A stretch of 8,959 nucleotides of DNA from Candidatus Bathyarchaeota archaeon. Its GTDB lineage: Archaea > Thermoproteota > Bathyarchaeia > 40CM-2-53-6. Shown one piece after another: positions 1 through 6,131 of this stretch (the stretch's first letter is position 1; each line of letters starts with the position of its first letter). Location of the stretch: positions 1 to 8,959 of the forward strand of contig VBBV01000079.1 of NCBI GenBank assembly GCA_005883695.1, in the 5' to 3' direction. The notes below the pieces were generated by a model. The model was not told where the DNA came from. It worked only from the letters and a program-made list of their open reading frames with translations, and searched no databases. A program made the translations under genes and the position numbers.

Positions 1-300
1 AAGCCCGTTGATCTGTATCTTGCCCAGTCCAAGGTTCGTGTCTTCCAGCGCTGAGTGGACCAGGTTTTCCAGACTCTGCCTGCTCTGCTCGCCTGTGGGC
101 CCGATGCTTTCTCTGAAAATACTCCCCTCGTGCACACCTATCCCGCTAGCCAAGTAAGAGAGGAACGGTGCTGACTGATCTCCGACTAGTCGTTCGAGGG
201 CCTCCCGCATAATCCGGATTACATCTCTCCTTAGAATGATCATTTTCTGTCCGAAAAAGGACACTTCTCCTTTGTTGTCGTTGAAGCGGAGTTGGTTCAC
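1..300 (-). CDS. V4R-domain protein, partial (3' end outside window)
   Basis: The reverse strand is open from a GTG at 300 to the left edge, giving the first 100 residues of a protein. I read them as a V4R (4-vinyl reductase-like) domain, a small-molecule-binding fold common in archaeal signalling proteins. The N-terminus has GEVSFFGQKMIILRRDVIR (residues about 11-29). A helical stretch APFLSYLASGIG follows, with the family's glycines. Near the edge, EDTNLGLGKIQI matches the G-x-G strand typical of the domain's end. No metal-binding cysteines appear in the visible part. The gene follows the MinD-like ATPase on the same strand and is probably co-transcribed with it. An in-frame TTG at 357 overlaps the minD stop and is an alternative start adding 19 residues. 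I prefer the GTG because homology-like sequence begins there, but neither start has a clear ribosome-binding site. Coding status is firm; the family call is moderate because the C-terminal part is missing. Confidence 0.66.
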   Translation of the reverse strand, partial: MNQLRFNDNKGEVSFFGQKMIILRRDVIRIMREALERLVGDQSAPFLSYLASGIGVHEGSIFRESIGPTGEQSRQSLENLVHSALEDTNLGLGKIQINGL

Positions 301-346
301 TGATCCGACAAGTCTTCGAAGGTCATAACCGGTAGAACGTTTGGGG

Positions 347-1132
347 TTAGTTTGCAATCTTTGTTGCTCCTGATAATTCTCTCTCCAATGTTTCCACCGC
401 CTCGCCTACTTTCTTGGCGAAGGAGGAATCGGGATTATCTACGACGAACACGGATCTGCTCAGGTTGTTGATGACGTCCAGCTGAAACTCGAAGGCTTGC
501 AGGAATCGCGACCTGAACAACTGGGATAGTTCCTGGCCAACCTTTACCGCGTCCTTGATCCGGACACCAGGCGGAATCATGTTCAAGGTCAGGAAGGTGG
601 GCTTCTCGAATGTTTCTGCCAAGAGAACCATCACAGCGGTACCGAACAAGTCTTGCTGATCGACCCTTGACACTAGAACAAGAGCATCGCAGCAACCCAT
701 CGCAAGAACAGTATCATTCTCGACTCCCGGGTGAGTGTCGACTATTATGTAGTCAAGCTTGTTCTGCTCGCCAACCTTCTGTATTGTATCCTGGAAAATT
801 TCGACTTCGAGACCAGACTTTAGCAAGCGAAGCATATCCTCTACCTTGTTGCTGGCGGGGCAGAAGAACAGTCCTCCTTTCTTGAGGTTGAACCTCTCTG
901 TCAGATCTATCACTACATCCGCCGGTGTCGCGTCTCCAAGAAATATGTCTGTGAGCGTTGCCTTGATCTCACTCTTCTTCAAGCCGAAAAGCACGTGTAA
1001 ACCCGGTCCGGAAAGGTCGAGGTCCATGACCCCAACTCTGCGGTTCCTGGCGAGAACGGCTGCAAGGTTCGCAGTAAGGGTTGTTTTTCCAGTTCCTCCC
1101 TTGAAAGAGTGAACAGCTATTACCTTGGTCAT
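347..1132 (-). CDS. MinD/ParA-family P-loop ATPase
   Basis: A 261-aa SIMIBI-class ATPase close to the normal MinD/ParA length. The deviant Walker A motif KGGTGKTT is at residues 11-18, with the signature lysine K11 that acts across the dimer. The Walker A' region MDLDLSGPGL is at 36-45 and Walker B LDYIIVDTHPG at 126-136. Proteins of this family form ATP-dependent dimers that position cargo on membranes or DNA. I see no C-terminal amphipathic membrane-targeting helix of the MinD type (the end is LERELSGATKIAN), so it may bind a partner rather than lipid. Its ATG at 1132 overlaps the stop of the upstream PKD-protein gene as ATGA, implying translational coupling, and the V4R gene lies directly downstream. 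That context argues for a role with a surface protein or receptor rather than chromosome partitioning. No ParB or centromere-like repeats are visible. The family is certain; the cargo is unknown. Confidence 0.9.
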   Translation of the reverse strand: MTKVIAVHSFKGGTGKTTLTANLAAVLARNRRVGVMDLDLSGPGLHVLFGLKKSEIKATLTDIFLGDATPADVVIDLTERFNLKKGGLFFCPASNKVEDMLRLLKSGLEVEIFQDTIQKVGEQNKLDYIIVDTHPGVENDTVLAMGCCDALVLVSRVDQQDLFGTAVMVLLAETFEKPTFLTLNMIPPGVRIKDAVKVGQELSQLFRSRFLQAFEFQLDVINNLSRSVFVVDNPDSSFAKKVGEAVETLERELSGATKIAN

Positions 1133-3267
1133 TCTTTATCCTTCTTCAACTGGTCCTTCACGGACTGGAAGAACTCCTGGTTCTCGATCCGTCCCGCCTC
1201 CGCCTTGACAGCCTCGAGATCAATCTTCAACCTCGCATGCGTCACCTTGTGTCTCCTGAAAGCTAGGAAAGTACCAATCAATAGCGCCGCGATTAGCGCT
1301 GCAAGTATTCCGAAATAGTACAATGGAAAAGAGACGTTACTACTCGACTGGATCGGCTGAACAGTAATCGGGTTGGAAGTCGCGGATTTGGTGGACCCGC
1401 TGTTGTCGTGCACAGTCACGGTGATCGTATAGGTCGCCGAAGACGCTCCACTCGCTAGTGAAAATGTGTGGCTGTCGGTTGTTGGAGGGCCAGATATCGT
1501 GTCAATGGTCCCATCACCCCAGTCCACAGTCGTGGTTGCAATCGTCCCGTCCGGGTCAGAGGCTGAAATCGTAAGGATTACTGCCTGTCCAGATACGGCA
1601 GTCGTCGAGGATTGCGTTAGCGAAACGACGGGAGGTCTGTCTGTGATAGTTACCGTCTGGGTATCCACAGCGGTCGAGCCACTGTTATCTGTAACGTTGA
1701 GTTTCACAGAAAATGTGCCGGCGACGGAATAGCTGTGAGAGGGGGTGGCTCCTGATCCTGTGGATCCGTCACCGAAGGTCCACGCATACCCCACGATGGT
1801 CCCGTCGGGGTCGAAACTCGCAGTTCCATCGAAACTGACTGAGGAAGATGAGAGAATGGTTCCACTCGTAAAAGTGAAACTAGCTGTAGGGATCCTGTCC
1901 TGCAACTGGATAGTCTTCGTCGCTTTTCCAGAATTTGCTGGCGATGCTGAGTCGGCCCCGGACACGGTCAGCGACCACAAGCCTCCGGGCTCGTTACCTG
2001 GGGTGTATGTTCCGACCCAGAGGTTGAGGGTTGAATCAAAGACTAACTGAGTTATTGTATCATTGTATCCACCTCCCGAGAAAAGGAGGAATGCGGATGC
2101 TTGGCCCGTTTGGTCGGTTAGTTCTGCTAGGTCTGGGTATTGGATTGTGGAATTGAACCTGATCTGTTCGCCTATTGCAAAGTAAGATTTTGAAGTAATC
2201 GTTATCGTGAGGGTGGCTATCTGGAGCTGGGGCGATGTCGTTGCGGGCGTGAGACCCGGGCCCGTATTTCCGAATCCGTCATCAAACCCATTGATCCCTA
2301 GCGACGCGGTCCACGCGCCCGTTTGGTTGTTAGGAAATGTCTTGTAAGTTGCGTTGAAGGTCTGGGCGACGCTGTCGTACACTGTTGTAAGGGATACGCT
2401 GTTTCCACCTGGGCTTGTCAGAACTATTAGGGCTGTTCCAGTGTCAGCGTACTGTCCGTCTGGGTAGGATGGCCTGAAAGAGAATGACATCCTCTCCGTT
2501 CTCTGATACGAACTCTTGCTAGACGTTAATGTCGGAATTGACATTGAGGCGGCCCTTACAACGAAACCTTGAGCGTCAGCGGGGCTCTTCGCTGTGCTTT
2601 TGCCTGTTACCGTGACCACGTAGTTGTCGAGGACCGCGTTTCTAGGAATCTTCCAAGAGTCTGTGACCAGTCCTGCAGACGATGCTGTTGTTGTATCGTT
2701 GAGAACTACTGTCGAGCTTGTCTGAGTTCTGATGATAACCGTTGCTGTCTCTGAGGGATTGTATCCACTGGCCCTAATTCCTACCGTTTGCGTTCTTTGA
2801 TATTCGGTATGGTCAGTGAGAATGAAGTAGAAGCCGTTCGGTGTTGTGGCGACGGGGTTGCTGGCGGGGGGCGGCGTCAGCTGGTTGACCCAGCCGACAT
2901 AAGCTGGTTGTCCCACAAGAGAGTTCGTTCCGAGACCGACAAACGCGGCACTCGGGTATGCTAGGATGATCCCAAACTGGGTCTCACCTAGAGAAGTTGT
3001 ATAGTTTTCCACTATCGAGGTCCATATCTTTGTTGAGGGGTCTCGAACATAGAAGTTGAACTGGTACTTTGTTCCCGGAAGAGCTCCCGAAACGCTCAGA
3101 ATTAGATTGATCGAGTATCCTTCTTGCGTTATGAAGGGCAAAGGTGTAAGCGTATACTGTGTTCCCGTCGTAGGAGCGTGAACCGCGGGGAGACCCGTGA
3201 AGGCGAATGTGCTGAGGGCGGAGAGAACGAATAGGACAGCGTACCTAGTTGCCTTGACTTGTCGCAC
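1129..3267 (-). CDS. PKD-domain surface protein with one C-terminal membrane anchor and cytoplasmic tail
   Basis: Predicted 712 aa. Residues 1-31 look like a signal peptide (basic start, core AVLFVLSALSTFAF, Ala-x-Ala-like end). A beta-rich, Ser/Thr-rich ectodomain follows. Residues about 251-338 and 359-447 are two related Ig-like modules. PKD domain 1 spans about 460-544 (WTFGDG at 496-501) and PKD domain 2 about 545-636 (DWGDG at 582-586). A transmembrane helix covers about 649-670, closed by RR, then comes a 40-residue charged, helical tail rich in Lys and Glu. Several N-x-S/T sequons suggest N-glycosylation. The family role is adhesion or binding at the cell surface. I chose GTG 3267 because GGGGAG lies 7 nt upstream and the signal peptide starts there. 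The frame stays open to a TTG at 3462, but that extension overlaps the divergent promoter and would bury the signal peptide. The stop overlaps the MinD-like gene, so the cytoplasmic tail is a natural candidate partner for that ATPase. Confidence 0.87.
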   Translation of the reverse strand: MRQVKATRYAVLFVLSALSTFAFTGLPAVHAPTTGTQYTLTPLPFITQEGYSINLILSVSGALPGTKYQFNFYVRDPSTKIWTSIVENYTTSLGETQFGIILAYPSAAFVGLGTNSLVGQPAYVGWVNQLTPPPASNPVATTPNGFYFILTDHTEYQRTQTVGIRASGYNPSETATVIIRTQTSSTVVLNDTTTASSAGLVTDSWKIPRNAVLDNYVVTVTGKSTAKSPADAQGFVVRAASMSIPTLTSSKSSYQRTERMSFSFRPSYPDGQYADTGTALIVLTSPGGNSVSLTTVYDSVAQTFNATYKTFPNNQTGAWTASLGINGFDDGFGNTGPGLTPATTSPQLQIATLTITITSKSYFAIGEQIRFNSTIQYPDLAELTDQTGQASAFLLFSGGGYNDTITQLVFDSTLNLWVGTYTPGNEPGGLWSLTVSGADSASPANSGKATKTIQLQDRIPTASFTFTSGTILSSSSVSFDGTASFDPDGTIVGYAWTFGDGSTGSGATPSHSYSVAGTFSVKLNVTDNSGSTAVDTQTVTITDRPPVVSLTQSSTTAVSGQAVILTISASDPDGTIATTTVDWGDGTIDTISGPPTTDSHTFSLASGASSATYTITVTVHDNSGSTKSATSNPITVQPIQSSSNVSFPLYYFGILAALIAALLIGTFLAFRRHKVTHARLKIDLEAVKAEAGRIENQEFFQSVKDQLKKDKE

Positions 3268-3273
3268 CTGACT

Positions 3274-3279
3274 GCTCCC
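3274..3279 (-). promoter_or_regulatory. Ribosome-binding site that fixes the PKD-protein start
   Basis: The minus strand reads GGGGAG, 7 nt before the GTG at 3267. It resembles the core anti-16S sequence at normal spacing. It is the main reason for preferring this start over the TTG 65 codons upstream. Confidence 0.5.
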
Positions 3280-3316
3280 CGCGAAACAGAACCTGTCGAA
3301 CGAGAACCAACACGGA

Positions 3317-3323
3317 ACTAAAG
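3317..3323 (-). promoter_or_regulatory. Possible TATA box for the PKD-protein operon
   Basis: On the minus strand CTTTAGT is centred about 53 bp upstream of the GTG start at 3267. An archaeal start 25-27 bp downstream would fall near 3294, leaving a short leader that contains the GGGGAG ribosome-binding site. The match to a TATA consensus is weak, and this is inferred from position. Confidence 0.3.
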
Positions 3324-3396
3324 TGTCACGTAACTTCGAATGAGCGCCAAAGGTACCGAGCTCCCTCGCCAAAGCCAGGCAATCGGGGTGCTTCAG

Positions 3397-3412
3397 CGAA
3401 CTGAACTGTTCG
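3397..3412. repeat. 16-bp inverted repeat upstream of the PPOX gene
   Basis: CGAAC (3397-3401) and GTTCG (3408-3412) are perfect complements around a 6-nt spacer. The inverted repeat overlaps the second direct-repeat copy and lies about 35 bp before the TATA-like box. A dimeric repressor site is possible, but arms of five bases can arise by chance. Confidence 0.3.
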
Positions 3413-3443
3413 ACGGAGAACCAACTAGGCCTCCGAAGAAACC

Positions 3444-3449
3444 AATAAA
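3444..3449 (+). promoter_or_regulatory. TATA box of the PPOX gene
   Basis: AATAAA, preceded by the purine-rich GAAACC as a possible BRE, is centred about 31 bp upstream of the ATG at 3478. That spacing predicts a leaderless or nearly leaderless transcript. The absence of a Shine-Dalgarno sequence before this ATG (the bases are GGCTTTATC) is consistent with that. Confidence 0.5.
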
Positions 3450-3477
3450 GGGACGCACCCAACTATGAGGCTTTATC

Positions 3478-3885
3478 ATGTCAAAAGTGACGAAACTGGA
3501 TGATGATGCAAGGAAAATCCTGGAAGGCAAGAACTTCATCTTTCTCGCAACTGTGAACCCTGATGGCTCTCCTCAGGTCACTCCGACATGGGTCGATACC
3601 GATGGTCACTATGTGCTCATCAACACGGCAGTGGGTCGAATCAAGCATAGAAATATCAAGAAGAATCCACAGGTTGCTCTTGCGATAACCGAACAGGGCA
3701 ATCCGTACAAGCTTGTCATGATAAAAGGACGTGTTATCGAAGAGGTAACTGGACACGTGGCAGAAGATCACATCGACAAGATGGCGAAGAAGTATACCGG
3801 TGCGGAGAAATATCAGAACAGGAGACCTGGTGAGAAGAGAGTCCTCCTGAAGATCGAGCCGCACCACGTTTCCCGAATGCGGTAA
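3478..3885 (+). CDS. PPOX-fold F420/FMN-binding oxidoreductase
   Basis: A 135-aa protein with the split beta-barrel of the pyridoxamine 5'-phosphate oxidase-like superfamily. Typical features are IFLATVNPDGSPQVTPTWVD at residues 21-40, followed by a strand HYVLINTAVGRIKHRNIKKNP (44-64), the usual cofactor-phosphate-binding region with R54, K56 and R58. A further strand pair is LVMIKGRVIEE (79-89). Length and motifs match the small archaeal and actinobacterial PPOX-class enzymes that use coenzyme F420 or FMN to reduce diverse substrates; the exact cofactor and substrate cannot be told from sequence. The protein is probably a cytoplasmic homodimer. It is transcribed alone, divergently from the PKD-protein operon, from a promoter just upstream. 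The ATG at 3478 fits the family N-terminus and gives full length. The superfamily is secure and the F420 preference is inferred from the archaeal setting. Confidence 0.87.
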   Translation: MSKVTKLDDDARKILEGKNFIFLATVNPDGSPQVTPTWVDTDGHYVLINTAVGRIKHRNIKKNPQVALAITEQGNPYKLVMIKGRVIEEVTGHVAEDHIDKMAKKYTGAEKYQNRRPGEKRVLLKIEPHHVSRMR

Positions 3886-3915
3886 ACGGCCTAGGAAGGC
3901 TAACCAACAACTCAA

Positions 3916-3950
3916 CGTCGGCCCTTCCCGACGCCAGCCCCATAGCTGGC
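3916..3950 (+). terminator. Two tandem hairpins after the PPOX gene
   Basis: Hairpin 1 pairs CGTCGG (3916-3921) with CCGACG (3928-3933). Hairpin 2 pairs GCCAGC (3933-3938) with GCTGGC (3945-3950). Both stems are perfect 6-bp, both loops are 6 nt, and they share G3933. They lie 30-65 nt after the PPOX stop, between convergent genes. No U-tract follows, so they may stabilise the 3' end or mark a processing site rather than act as an intrinsic terminator. Confidence 0.4.
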
Positions 3951-4048
3951 AAAACAGTTCTACAGCTAGAAGCTCACGCAACAAACTGGACAGATTTGTA
4001 GCGACTTCTGTGAGAGTCTATCGGTGCAAGGGTTTGCAGTTTGGAATG

Positions 4049-4504
4049 CTAGGTGACTTCTATGACGCGTCCAGTTTGGGCTTGGTACTGGTATCGTATG
4101 ATTCTTTTCACGCAGTCTCCGTTCCAGCACTGGTAGACCCTATCTCCGTTGGAGAACAATTCTCGCATGATCATAGGCTTGCCGCATCCGACGCAGTGGA
4201 AAGCTCCTGATCGTCGCTCGTCGAGCAGGAGACGGAGATCTATACCTCTAGTATCCGCTTCTTTCTTCATATACTGGCGGTAGGTAAGAGTGAGTGCCTG
4301 CCAGTAAGCAGCGTTTTGGGGGGTGGTCTCGTATTCGAAATTGCGGCCAGCGACGACAGGCGGGCTGTAGCCTTCTGCGACGTAAACCGGGTTCTTGGAG
4401 TAAGGTACCTTGATCCTCGGTCCGCCGCTGAGGGGAGCTGCATGGCTAGTTGGGACCGGGTAGGAATTGTCATGATGAACGGGAGGATGATGGGTAGTGG
4501 GCAC
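4049..4504 (-). CDS. Small zinc-ribbon protein with a His/Pro-rich N-terminus
   Basis: About 151 aa and not a family I recognise. The first 30 residues are low-complexity and rich in His and Pro (HHPP, HH, SH). A middle helical part follows (QALTLTYRQYMKKEADTRG, about 69-87). The C-terminus has a four-cysteine zinc ribbon: C104-VG-C107 and C126-WNGD-C131, the second pair with spacing CxxxxC. The fold suggests binding to nucleic acid or protein. The gene follows the KaiC-like ATPase on the same strand with a gap of about 34 nt, so it is probably co-transcribed and may be an accessory factor of that ATPase. I chose GTG 4504 because AGAAGGG lies just upstream. A TTG at 4525, 13 nt after the ATPase stop, would add seven residues. 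The coding call is good thanks to the ordered cysteines; the function is unknown. Confidence 0.75.
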   Translation of the reverse strand: MPTTHHPPVHHDNSYPVPTSHAAPLSGGPRIKVPYSKNPVYVAEGYSPPVVAGRNFEYETTPQNAAYWQALTLTYRQYMKKEADTRGIDLRLLLDERRSGAFHCVGCGKPMIMRELFSNGDRVYQCWNGDCVKRIIRYQYQAQTGRVIEVT

Positions 4505-4538
4505 TGTTAGCCCTTCTAGCCCCAAGGTTTCGCGAGGG

Positions 4539-5351
4539 CTACTTCTTTTTGCTAGTACGAGGCTTTTCCGACGTCAGTACAGGCACCGGGAGTGGAACCT
4601 CTACGATCCCGGCGGGAGTAACCTGGAAGGTAACCCAGTAGGTCTCATGAGGTGCGCCTTTCATCTTCCGTATCCGAAACTGTTTGACAAGCAGCCCTCT
4701 CTCAGCGAACCCGGGGTTGAACCTCACATCAACGATCCCATCCACCACGTAAAACAATAGATCGTCGAGATCAGCGTATGCCCGTAACGGTGTGTGGTGG
4801 GAGCAAAAGAAGGGAACAAGACGTTCCTTCGGACCCTTAGCCCTCCACGACTTCACCCCGTCAAGCATGTGAAATACGAGCGGCCTCTCTTCTTGGACCA
4901 GAGTAAACATTTCCGTCAAAGAATCAACGAAGACGGCGCCTCTTCCCATCATTTTCATCTCTTCCATCATCGTATAGAGCGCGCTCGTCACCGAGTGGAG
5001 ATCCTTCGGATCCTTCACAAAGTGAGAGTATTTTGGAGTTTCAACTGGTTCCATTCTGAATGAGAAACAGTCCAGAAATCTAAGCTGCCCAGAGTCCAAG
5101 TATCGGTTAATGTTCCAGTCGAAGGACTCCATGTCTTGTTGTAATGCTATTGGGGGTCCTTCGAAGTTCATGTAAATGCAGGGTTCTTTTTCTATCTTGA
5201 GCATGCTGTAGAGGAGTTGTTCCATCAAGACAGACTTTCCTGTTCCAAGGTCTCCTGCCAGAATTGTCAGGCTGTTTCGGGGTATACCCTTTGGAAGGAC
5301 TTTGTCCACGGCCTCGATCCCGGTCTCAAACGATTTTGGCAGCAAAAGCAC
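4539..5351 (-). CDS. KaiC-like (RAD55 family) RecA-fold ATPase
   Basis: A 270-aa single-domain KaiC-type ATPase. The N-terminus has the usual entry TGIEAVDKVLPKGIPRNSL (10-28). The P-loop GDLGTGKS is at 33-40, Walker B GAVFVDS at 138-144, and a family C-terminal strand pair runs RIRKMKGAPHETYWVTF (226-242). The catalytic pair of glutamates that usually follows strand 2 (FEES in KaiC) reads FEGPP at 63-67, so the first Glu is kept and the second is Gly. Archaeal KaiC-like proteins act as ATP-dependent switches in signalling and motility rather than as clocks; no KaiA or KaiB is seen here. The C-terminal tail (PVLTSEKPRTSKKK) is basic. The GTG at 5351 abuts GAAAGGA with almost no spacing. A TTG at 5345 sits 5 nt after AGGAG and is an equally good start, only two residues shorter. 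The zinc-ribbon gene follows 13-34 nt downstream. Confidence 0.87.
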   Translation of the reverse strand: MLLLPKSFETGIEAVDKVLPKGIPRNSLTILAGDLGTGKSVLMEQLLYSMLKIEKEPCIYMNFEGPPIALQQDMESFDWNINRYLDSGQLRFLDCFSFRMEPVETPKYSHFVKDPKDLHSVTSALYTMMEEMKMMGRGAVFVDSLTEMFTLVQEERPLVFHMLDGVKSWRAKGPKERLVPFFCSHHTPLRAYADLDDLLFYVVDGIVDVRFNPGFAERGLLVKQFRIRKMKGAPHETYWVTFQVTPAGIVEVPLPVPVLTSEKPRTSKKK

Positions 5352-5382
5352 TCCTTTCGGGTCTCATCGTCGATGTTGTCGA

Positions 5383-5388
5383 GATAAA
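5383..5388 (-). promoter_or_regulatory. TATA box of the KaiC-like ATPase operon
   Basis: The minus strand reads TTTATC, flanked as CCTTTATCTCG, centred about 35 bp upstream of the GTG. A start site near 5360 leaves a leader of about 10 nt, just enough for the AGGAG ribosome-binding site. Confidence 0.45.
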
Positions 5389-5508
5389 GGATGTTGTAAC
5401 TGTCTTGACTGCTATTCTCAACGCTAGGTTCGCGCAGTCACCGCCGTACCCGGTTGAAATTTGTTTTTGAGGATTCAGATCTGTAGTCTACTGGGACGAA
5501 GAGACTGG

Positions 5509-5521
5509 AACAAAGAAAATC
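5509..5521 (-). terminator. Possible T-rich termination tract after the 128-aa orphan gene
   Basis: About 25 nt after the stop at 5546, the minus strand reads GATTTTCTTTGTT, eight of its bases being T in short runs. Archaeal RNA polymerase terminates at such tracts without a hairpin. It is short and interrupted, so support is weak. Confidence 0.25.
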
Positions 5522-5545
5522 AGGGAGATGCGCAGGATCATAGTT

Positions 5546-5932
5546 TCAGCGTATCTGGGCCGCTATTGTCCTGATGAAGGATTTGTCGAGAGCGCCAGCC
5601 TCGTATAGGTTCACCATGGTGTTAGTGCTTGCCTCGCCGCTTAGTCTTCCCTGGTCGCCTCTAATATGTCTCCATTTCAGTTGCGTGTGCCCACTTTTGG
5701 AGTTGTAGATGATTCCGAGAACGTAGCTGACGCGGACGAAGCTGATATCGTTCGCCCGGCCCAAGGTCACTTTATCCTCAGCCTCAACGTACATTGTTCC
5801 CAGCTCGCGGGCGCGTTCTGGGAAGACCGAAAAGTCTGCTCCGTACTCGTTTGGAATGAAGGAACGACACGTGCTGGTTATCATGAATCTCCGAAAACTT
5901 TCCAGCAGGCATGTTGTTTCCAGTTTAGCCAT
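5546..5932 (-). CDS. Orphan protein of 128 aa
   Basis: I do not recognise this protein. It starts at an ATG (5932) preceded by TTAGAGA and ends in TGA. There is no signal peptide, membrane segment or cysteine motif. It has a mixed charged composition with strand-like stretches such as ISFVRVSYVLGIIYNSKSG (about 63-81) and a helical C-terminus (TMVNLYEAGALDKSFIRTIAAQ). The strand ending in SKSGHTQLKWRHIRGDQG suggests a small alpha/beta or beta-barrel fold, but that is impressionistic. It stands alone, with nearly 200 bp of non-coding sequence on each side, and is divergent from the next gene. A competing frame of 99 codons exists on the opposite strand (5666-5965). I prefer the minus frame for its balanced composition, full ATG-to-stop structure and plausible promoter. 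It could be a lineage-restricted gene. Confidence 0.5.
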   Translation of the reverse strand: MAKLETTCLLESFRRFMITSTCRSFIPNEYGADFSVFPERARELGTMYVEAEDKVTLGRANDISFVRVSYVLGIIYNSKSGHTQLKWRHIRGDQGRLSGEASTNTMVNLYEAGALDKSFIRTIAAQIR

Positions 5933-5960
5933 TCTCTAACGCCCGAGCTCTTCGGCTCAG

Positions 5961-5968
5961 GATAGAAA
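5961..5968 (-). promoter_or_regulatory. Possible TATA box of the 128-aa orphan gene
   Basis: The minus strand reads TTTCTATC, about 33 bp before the ATG at 5932, consistent with a leaderless transcript. A second candidate, GTTAATA (5983-5989), lies farther out. The evidence is positional only. Confidence 0.25.
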
Positions 5969-6084
5969 GCGCAGGCTGAGGCTATTAACTTCACTCCTTA
6001 ACACACACACTTTCCACCGTGCCCGCACTTAGAACTAAAAAGATGGGTCAGGGGGAACGTACCAGACTTCTTTTCTACCCCCTA

Positions 6085-6094
6085 ACTTATCTTT
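6085..6094 (+). promoter_or_regulatory. Possible TATA box of the 132-aa orphan gene
   Basis: ACTTATCTTT lies about 43 bp upstream of the GTG at 6132, which predicts transcription from near 6115. The leader would hold AAGGTG (6120-6125), a reasonable ribosome-binding site 6 nt before the start. Confidence 0.4.
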
Positions 6095-6131
6095 CCCCGA
6101 GCCATAGATTTCACGAGTCAAGGTGTTGTAA

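Larger units (their letters stand above)
3293..3425 (+). repeat. Imperfect ~20-bp direct repeat pair in a divergent intergenic region
   Basis: The first copy (3293-3311) reads CTGTCGAACGAGAACCAAC and the second (3406-3425) reads CTGTTCGACGGAGAACCAAC. They share the last 10 bases exactly and differ by one gap and two substitutions elsewhere. The copies are about 114 bp apart in the same orientation. The first overlaps the predicted transcription start of the PKD-protein operon. The second lies about 20 bp upstream of the TATA box of the PPOX gene. This placement suggests a shared operator; no binding protein can be named. Confidence 0.5.

Noticed and set aside
1466..2050. Plus-strand frames inside the PKD-protein gene
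   Set aside because: Antisense shadows of a Thr/Ser/Val-rich coding sequence.
3268..3462. 65-codon N-terminal extension of the PKD protein
   Set aside because: It would start at TTG over the divergent promoter and place the signal peptide internally; GTG 3267 has a ribosome-binding site.
5264..5470. Plus-strand frame of 68 codons running into the gap after the KaiC-like gene
   Set aside because: Most of it is antisense to the ATPase; the remainder (IVDVVEIKDVV...) matches no family I know and has no promoter or ribosome-binding site.
5666..5965. Plus-strand frame of 99 codons antisense to the 128-aa orphan
   Set aside because: No start signal, uneven composition, and the opposite frame is longer with a better start context.
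6000..6010. Short AC dinucleotide run
   Set aside because: Only about five units, no longer than chance in non-coding DNA.
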